From Planctomycetia bacterium (GTDB taxonomy: Bacteria; Planctomycetota; Planctomycetia; Pirellulales; UBA1268): a stretch of DNA of 39,235 nucleotides. Where the stretch lies: assembly GCA_009924545.1 (NCBI GenBank), contig RFRL01000007.1:1-39235 (forward strand), written 5' to 3'. The notes under the pieces were generated by a model, which ran no database searches, was not told where the DNA came from, and worked only from the letters and a program-made list of their open reading frames with translations. This document shows, piece by piece, positions 34,389-39,235 of this stretch. How positions within the stretch are numbered: the first letter of the stretch is position 1; every line of letters begins with the position of its first letter. A program made the translations under genes and the position numbers.

Positions 34389-35825
34389 GATGTGGCCGTC
34401 GGTGGTGATGCCCGCGTACAGGGCGTTGACCTCGTGCGGGGTGGCGATGCCGACCGGGTCGGGGCGGACGAGGAAGCCGTTCTTGTCGTATTGTAGGCTC
34501 TTCTGGTCGTGGTCCCAGATGAAGCTCGTCTGCGCCGTGTGCCCAGGGAAGAGGAAATCCTGACGGTAGTAGTTGAGGACGAGGATCTCCTGGCCGCGGC
34601 TGTCGAAGGTGTTGAGGAAGCTGTTGGTGTCCTTCTCGCGCTGGTCGAAGATGGCGACATTGAACTGGTCGCGGTTGGCCAGGCGCGTACCGAACAGGCG
34701 GATCGCCCGGTTCACGTCGCTGAAGATGAAACCGCGGAAGTCGGTGGTGAACGGTTGCGAGCCGACGCGGACGCTGGTGAAGTCGTAGTCGGGGGTGTCG
34801 GCGATCTTCGACTCCACGAACCATTCCTCGATCGTGGAGAAGCCGCGGTAGCGGGTGTCGCCCAGCTGCACGTCGGGGCTCACCACCCCCAGTTCGTTGA
34901 CCTGCAGGTAATTGTGGTTGAACACCGGCACGACCCGCAGCCGCCAGTCGTTGGGCTTGAACGCCTTGTCGCCGTGGTTGAGCTCGAAGGCCAGACTGTA
35001 GTACTGGAGATAGAGGAAGCCGTTGGGGTTGCCGTAGAAGTCGTATTGCCCGGGGGTGGGCGTCGACTCGAACGGCGTGTTGGGGGTGGGCACCTGCCGC
35101 CAGTTGACGATCGACCGGCTCGCCACCCGCATGTCGAAGAAGGTGTGCTGCCCCATGATGGGGAAGTCCTCCTTGAGGAGGTGCTGGGTGTAGGGATTGA
35201 GCCAGTTCCCCGGCGCGTAGGGATAGTCGAACAGCCGGGGATGCCCCTGGCCGTAGCGGTCCCAGGCCGGCAGCCCCAGCCGCCAGCGGTCTTCGATCGG
35301 CACGAAATGCGATGACTCCTGCGCCTCCTCGGGGATGACGCTGGAGCGACCGGTGAATCCGGCCGGAGGGCGGGAGGGATATCGCCACAGCGGATCCTCC
35401 GCTTCCTCCTCGGCGGCCAGATCGAACGGATTGTCGACCGGTGCGCGGAGCAGTGGCGGCCCGCGGGCGAGCGCTTCCTCGTGGGCCGGCTCTGGCGACG
35501 GCGGCGGCGGGGCGATCTCCTCCACGGTGGCATCCGCGACGAGCACGAACTCGGCCGGCTCCTCGATCCAACCGGCCTGGCGTTCCGCCGACCCGTCCGA
35601 CCACCGGGGCTGCGACGCGTCGGCGACGACATTGTGTGCGAATCGTGCCGCCTCCGACCGGAATCGGGGCGGTCGGAGGAGGGACGGTTCACTCCCCGCC
35701 GCCGGCGCGGGGAGCAGCGGCAGCCCGCCGACGGCCAACAGGCACGCGATACGGAGCCCCCGACCACCCCGCAGTTCGGGGCGGAGGAAAAAGACGGCGC
35801 GATCGGGCGGTGGATGACGCGGCAT
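34350..35825 (-). CDS. Outer-membrane barrel protein, N-terminal part before a frameshift
   Basis: With the continuation at 33716-34388 this is one gene of about 700 residues. A signal peptide (GLRIACLLAVGGLPLLPAPAAG, about 23-44) is followed by a low-complexity Pro/Glu-rich stretch (about 90-150). The barrel-like region then has many short strands: FDMRVASRSIVNWRQ, FLYLQYYSLAFELNHG, WRLRVVPVFNHNYLQ, DYDFTSVRVGSQPFTTDF, QFNVAIFDQREKDTN and LVLNYYRQDF. This resembles large porin-like proteins of planctomycetes but I cannot name a family. Near 34386 the sequence ...GHIN is followed in frame by DHQRPVLRLRA and a stop, whereas dropping one base reads GHIN-TTSALYYAFG. ATG 35825 is used; GTG 35834 is equally possible. 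It is divergent from the creatininase gene. Confidence 0.75.
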   Translation of the reverse strand: MPRHPPPDRAVFFLRPELRGGRGLRIACLLAVGGLPLLPAPAAGSEPSLLRPPRFRSEAARFAHNVVADASQPRWSDGSAERQAGWIEEPAEFVLVADATVEEIAPPPPSPEPAHEEALARGPPLLRAPVDNPFDLAAEEEAEDPLWRYPSRPPAGFTGRSSVIPEEAQESSHFVPIEDRWRLGLPAWDRYGQGHPRLFDYPYAPGNWLNPYTQHLLKEDFPIMGQHTFFDMRVASRSIVNWRQVPTPNTPFESTPTPGQYDFYGNPNGFLYLQYYSLAFELNHGDKAFKPNDWRLRVVPVFNHNYLQVNELGVVSPDVQLGDTRYRGFSTIEEWFVESKIADTPDYDFTSVRVGSQPFTTDFRGFIFSDVNRAIRLFGTRLANRDQFNVAIFDQREKDTNSFLNTFDSRGQEILVLNYYRQDFLFPGHTAQTSFIWDHDQKSLQYDKNGFLVRPDPVGIATPHEVNALYAGITTDGHINDHQRPVLRLRA

Positions 35826-36079
35826 GTGGGGCACGACAGCCGCCCGTCACGGCACGGGTGTGGGTACGTCGACTCGGTCCGCTCAGTCCGCGGGGTGGCC
35901 TTCCCGCAGCCCGCATGACGTTTCTATCGGTCGTGACGGTGGTGACGGTTTGTCCGATTCCGCGATCCGTGCCGCAGCCATCGAAATCGGGGTGACCCGG
36001 GAAGCCTGGGAAGGGAGCTGTCAACGGATTCGCTACCATGGGGGGGGCGCAGCACAGTCACCAGCTTCGCGAGGTTTCC

Positions 36080-36922
36080 ATGGGCCACCGCGCCGGTCCT
36101 CCCGGCCCTGCCGGCGACGGCGGGCATCGTCCCGTGGCCGGGAATGGGCCACGCCCCTGGATCCTCCACGAGGCCAACTACCGGCAGCTGCGCGACCGCC
36201 TCCCCAACGTGGCCCTGCTTCCCTGGGGGGCGACCGAGGCCCACAACTTCCATTTGCCCCACGGCACCGACGTCATCGAGGCCGTCGCTCTGGCGGAACA
36301 AGCTGCCGCGGTGGCGGTCGAACGCGGGGCGCGGCCGATCGTGTTGCCCGCCATCCCCTACGGCAACGACGCCCAGCAACTCGACCAGGTGGCCACGATC
36401 CACCTCTCCACGCGGGCGGCGCTGGCGCTCCTCGGGGACGTGGCGGCGAGCCTGGTCCGCCAGGGCATCAACCGCCTGGTTGTGGTCAACGGTCATGGCG
36501 GCAACGACTTCAAGCCCCTGGTGCGCGACGTCATGCTCGCCACGGGGATCGGCATCGTGGTCGTCGACTTCTGGCGGCTCGTGCCCGGCGTGCTCGCGAC
36601 GATCTTCCCCGACCCCGGCGATCATGCCGGGCAACTCGAGACGTCGCTGCTCTTGCACCTGCGCCCGGAGTGGGTCGGCGACGGAGCCGGCACCGGTGCA
36701 CGGGCGGCCGTCCTGCCCCCCGCGCTCGCGCAGCCGGGGGCGTGGACGCCGCGGCCCTGGTCGCAGGTCCATCCCGACACCGGCAGCGGCGACCCCGCCG
36801 GGGCCACCGCCGCGCGCGGGGCCGCGTTCCTCGCCGCTGCGGCCACGGCGGTGGCCGACCTGATCGTGGCCTGGGGGGCGATGCCGTCGGGGAGCGGGCC
36901 GTTCGTGCCGCGCGAGGCGTGA
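36080..36922 (+). CDS. Creatininase-family amidohydrolase
   Basis: This 280-residue cytoplasmic protein of the creatininase/MftE family (PF02633) shows the conserved metal-site motifs: LPWGATEAHNFHLPHGTD (Glu, His and Asp ligands), VVVNGHGGND and DHAGQLETS. Members hydrolyse cyclic amides such as creatinine, or process peptides such as mycofactocin; the substrate here is not evident. ATG 36080 is favoured over 36038 because GAGG lies five bases upstream and it matches the family's start better. It is followed after 19 bases by the putA-like gene on the same strand, so the two may be co-transcribed; a link to amide or amino-acid catabolism is inference. Confidence 0.88.
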   Translation: MGHRAGPPGPAGDGGHRPVAGNGPRPWILHEANYRQLRDRLPNVALLPWGATEAHNFHLPHGTDVIEAVALAEQAAAVAVERGARPIVLPAIPYGNDAQQLDQVATIHLSTRAALALLGDVAASLVRQGINRLVVVNGHGGNDFKPLVRDVMLATGIGIVVVDFWRLVPGVLATIFPDPGDHAGQLETSLLLHLRPEWVGDGAGTGARAAVLPPALAQPGAWTPRPWSQVHPDTGSGDPAGATAARGAAFLAAAATAVADLIVAWGAMPSGSGPFVPREA

Positions 36923-36941
36923 CCATGGGGAGGTGCCGGGG

Positions 36942-39235
36942 ATGAGCGACGAGGCGCGACGGTTCGCCGCGGGACTGTTCTCCAGCCGGTTGACGGCGGC
37001 GGACCGCGACCAGATCGAGGCCCAGACGCAGGCCATCGGCCGGCAGTTGTTCGACCGCGCCCTGGCGGCACAGCCCTCGAAGGTCTCGACCGAGTGGTGG
37101 GTGCAGCAGGCGGGGGAGTGGGCCACGCAGGACGACGACCTCAAGGTGCGTCTGTTCCGCCTCGTCGATTGCATGCCGATGCTCGAGGATCCGGTGGCGC
37201 TCGACCGCCACATCCGTGAGTACCTCGACGACGAGGTCCTTGCCCGGCTCCCGCTGGCGGTGCGGACCGCCCTGCAGGCCGCGCGGAGCGGCATGCTCGC
37301 ACCGCTGGCGGCCCGGGCCGTGCGCGCGGCCGTGCTCTCCCAGGCACGGCGTTTCATCGCCGGCACGACACCGGAGGAGGCGGCCGCGGCCGCGCTGGCC
37401 GAGCGCCGCTTCCACCGCGGCTTCACCCTCGACCTCCTCGGCGAGGCAGTGACCAGCGATCCGGACGCCGATGCCTACGCCGCCGCGTATGCCCGGTTAC
37501 TCGTGGAACTGCCACCGCTGGCCGCACGCTGGCCGGCCGATCCCCTCGTCGACGGCGACCCGGCCGATCCCCTGCCACGGGTCAACCTGTCACTGAAACT
37601 CTCCGCCCTCGACAGCCAGTTCGATGGCATCGATCCGGTGGGCACGACGGCGCGCGTGCTCGGCCGCTTGCGGCCGCTGTGGCGGCTGGCCCGGGCGAAC
37701 GGCGTGCAGATCCACGTCGACATGGAGAGTCACGCCACCAAGGATCTGACCCTGGCGATCTTCCAGCAGATTGCCATGGAGGACGAATTCCGCGATTGGC
37801 CGTGGTGTGGGATCGTCGTCCAGTGCTACCTGCGCGAGTCGAACCGCGATCTGGCCGCGCTCGGCGAGTGGGCCCGGCGCCGCGGCACGCCGGTGTGGGT
37901 GCGGCTGGTGAAGGGGGCCTACTGGGACCAGGAGACGATCCAGGCCCGGGCCGCGGGCTGGCCCGTGCCCGTGTGGGAGCGGAAGTGGCAGACCGACGCC
38001 TGCTTCGAGGCCGCGACGGCGTGGTTGCTCGAGCAGTCGCCTTGGCTGAGACCGGCGATCGCCAGCCACAACATTCGCTCGCTGGCCCACGCGATGGCGG
38101 TGGCTGGCCACCTCGGCCTCCCGGCCCGTTCCGTCGAGATGCAGATGCTCTACGGCATGGGGGATCCGGAGAAGCATGCCGTGACCGTTGCCGGCTGGCG
38201 GCTGCGCGTCTACATGCCCTATGGCCAACTCGTGCCGGGGATGGCCTATCTCGTCCGGCGCTTGCTCGAGAACTCGTCGAACGACTCATTCCTCCGGGCC
38301 GGCTTCGTCAAGCACGTGCCGCCCGCCACGCTCCTCCTCCCGCCACGGCCGGGGCCGGGCGAATTCGGCGATCCACCCGAGCCGCCGGTCGGGTTTCGCA
38401 ACGAACCGCTCACCGATTTCGCCCTCGCACAATCCCGCGACATCCTCGCCGCCGCCCTCGAGCGGCTCGCCGGGGAACTGGCCCGTGGCCCGATCGACGT
38501 GCCGCTGGTCATTGACGGCCGCGCCGCGTTACGGCCGGGCTTCGAACGCACCGACCCCGGCGATACCGGCCGTGTCGTGGCCCGGGTGTCGGCGGCCACT
38601 CCGGCCGATGCCGAGCGGGCGGTGGAGGTGGCGGCGGCGGGCCTGGCCGCCTGGGATGCCCGTGGCGTCGCCCACCGCGCCACGGTGCTGCGTGCGGCGG
38701 CGGCGCTCCTGCGGCGCCAGCGGGTCGACCTGGCCGCGCTCATCATCCGCGAGGTGGGCAAGCCGTGGCGCGAGGCCGATGCCGACGTCGCCGAGGCGAT
38801 CGACTTCTGCGAATACTACGCCAGCTCGGCGGAGACCCTGTCCACGCCGCGATGCGTGGCCGTGCCCGGGGAGGAGAACGTGGCGTCGTTCCGGCCGCGG
38901 GGCGTGGGCGTGGTGATCGCCCCGTGGAACTTCCCTCTGGCGATCCTCGCCGGGATGACGACCGCGGCGCTCGTTACCGGCAACGCCGTGGTGATGAAGC
39001 CGGCCGAGCAGTCGTCGGCGGTGGCGTGGCGGCTCCACCGGATCCTCCTCGAGGCGGGCGTGCCGGCGGGGGTGCTCGCCTTCCTGCCGGGGCGTGGGGA
39101 GGAGGTCGGGCCGGTGTTGGTGTCGCATCCACTCACGGCGCTGGTGGCCTTCACTGGTAGCCGCGCGGTCGGGCTCGCAATCAACGAAGAAGCCGCCCGG
39201 GCGGCAAACGCGGGTAGCCACGCGGTCGGGCTGGC
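36942..39235 (+). CDS. putA: Bifunctional proline/1-pyrroline-5-carboxylate dehydrogenase, cut at the right edge
   Basis: Oxidises proline to glutamate in two steps (FAD proline dehydrogenase, then NAD-dependent P5C dehydrogenase). About 764 residues are visible. The proline dehydrogenase barrel shows LSLKLSALDSQ, HVDMESHATKDLTL, VRLVKGAYWD, SHNIRSLAHAM, MLYGMGDPEKH and RRLLENSSNDSFL. From about residue 520 the aldehyde dehydrogenase domain begins (PWNFPLAILAGMTTAALVTGNAVVMKPAE, FTGSRAVGLAI); the catalytic Cys region lies beyond the edge. There is no ribbon-helix-helix DNA-binding N-terminus, so it is not a PutA repressor. The start has a very good site (GGGGAGGTG). The last 80 bases contain an in-frame 57-base repeat, listed separately. 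Confidence 0.94.
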   Translation, partial: MSDEARRFAAGLFSSRLTAADRDQIEAQTQAIGRQLFDRALAAQPSKVSTEWWVQQAGEWATQDDDLKVRLFRLVDCMPMLEDPVALDRHIREYLDDEVLARLPLAVRTALQAARSGMLAPLAARAVRAAVLSQARRFIAGTTPEEAAAAALAERRFHRGFTLDLLGEAVTSDPDADAYAAAYARLLVELPPLAARWPADPLVDGDPADPLPRVNLSLKLSALDSQFDGIDPVGTTARVLGRLRPLWRLARANGVQIHVDMESHATKDLTLAIFQQIAMEDEFRDWPWCGIVVQCYLRESNRDLAALGEWARRRGTPVWVRLVKGAYWDQETIQARAAGWPVPVWERKWQTDACFEAATAWLLEQSPWLRPAIASHNIRSLAHAMAVAGHLGLPARSVEMQMLYGMGDPEKHAVTVAGWRLRVYMPYGQLVPGMAYLVRRLLENSSNDSFLRAGFVKHVPPATLLLPPRPGPGEFGDPPEPPVGFRNEPLTDFALAQSRDILAAALERLAGELARGPIDVPLVIDGRAALRPGFERTDPGDTGRVVARVSAATPADAERAVEVAAAGLAAWDARGVAHRATVLRAAAALLRRQRVDLAALIIREVGKPWREADADVAEAIDFCEYYASSAETLSTPRCVAVPGEENVASFRPRGVGVVIAPWNFPLAILAGMTTAALVTGNAVVMKPAEQSSAVAWRLHRILLEAGVPAGVLAFLPGRGEEVGPVLVSHPLTALVAFTGSRAVGLAINEEAARAANAGSHAVGL
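39156..39235 (+). repeat. In-frame direct repeat at the window end
   Basis: A 23-base unit at 39156-39178 recurs at 39213-39235 with two mismatches, exactly 57 bases (19 codons) apart, giving GSRAVGLA and then GSHAVGLA inside the aldehyde dehydrogenase domain. Such a repeat is not expected at this point in the family and it abuts the window end. Confidence 0.55.

Overview
The window is a high-GC bacterial chromosome segment, most likely from a planctomycete (Planctomycetota, probably Pirellulales-like). The evidence is a BBP7-type outer-membrane barrel, a small secreted protein of a type I associate with planctomycetes, an exported protein with the N-terminal VEALETRALLA motif typical of planctomycetal surface proteins, and an unusual density of multihaem c-type cytochromes. 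I found no rRNA, tRNA, CRISPR array or insertion sequence. Genes are tightly packed and the high GC makes long antisense open frames, which I left out.

Layout. 1-4.4 kb: folC (cut by the left edge), a BBP7 barrel, then accD and rpe on the minus strand. 4.4-7.9 kb: a DUF4384 lipoprotein divergent from an FHA-GAF-class III nucleotide cyclase, then a small secreted protein. 8.2-12.2 kb: a large decahaem cytochrome with a C-terminal LVIVD-repeat propeller, split by a one-base frameshift. 12.2-12.6 kb: a 404-base gap with three successive hairpins. 12.6-14.6 kb: an SppA-type protease with a charged linker.

14.65-27.4 kb is the most interesting part, a dense redox locus. Two minus-strand pentahaem cytochromes are divergent from a plus-strand trio: a cytochrome b-like membrane protein, a membrane-anchored decahaem cytochrome and a third pentahaem paralogue. 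Convergent with these is a minus-strand operon of a NuoE-NuoF fusion (NADH/FMN/Fe-S), a large ferredoxin carrying two cyclic-nucleotide-binding domains and seven predicted Fe-S clusters, and an ABC-type ATPase. The proposed flow is NADH -> NuoEF -> multi-cluster ferredoxin -> membrane cytochrome b -> periplasmic multihaem cytochromes, or the reverse, with possible direct gating by a cyclic nucleotide. The pathway is inference; the domains and motifs are read from the sequence.

27.5-39.2 kb is mixed metabolism and envelope: a GH63-like glucosidase, a two-domain GlcG/HbpS-like exported protein, nicotinate phosphoribosyltransferase, an outer-membrane barrel protein with a second one-base frameshift, a creatininase-family amidohydrolase, and a bifunctional proline/P5C dehydrogenase cut by the right edge.
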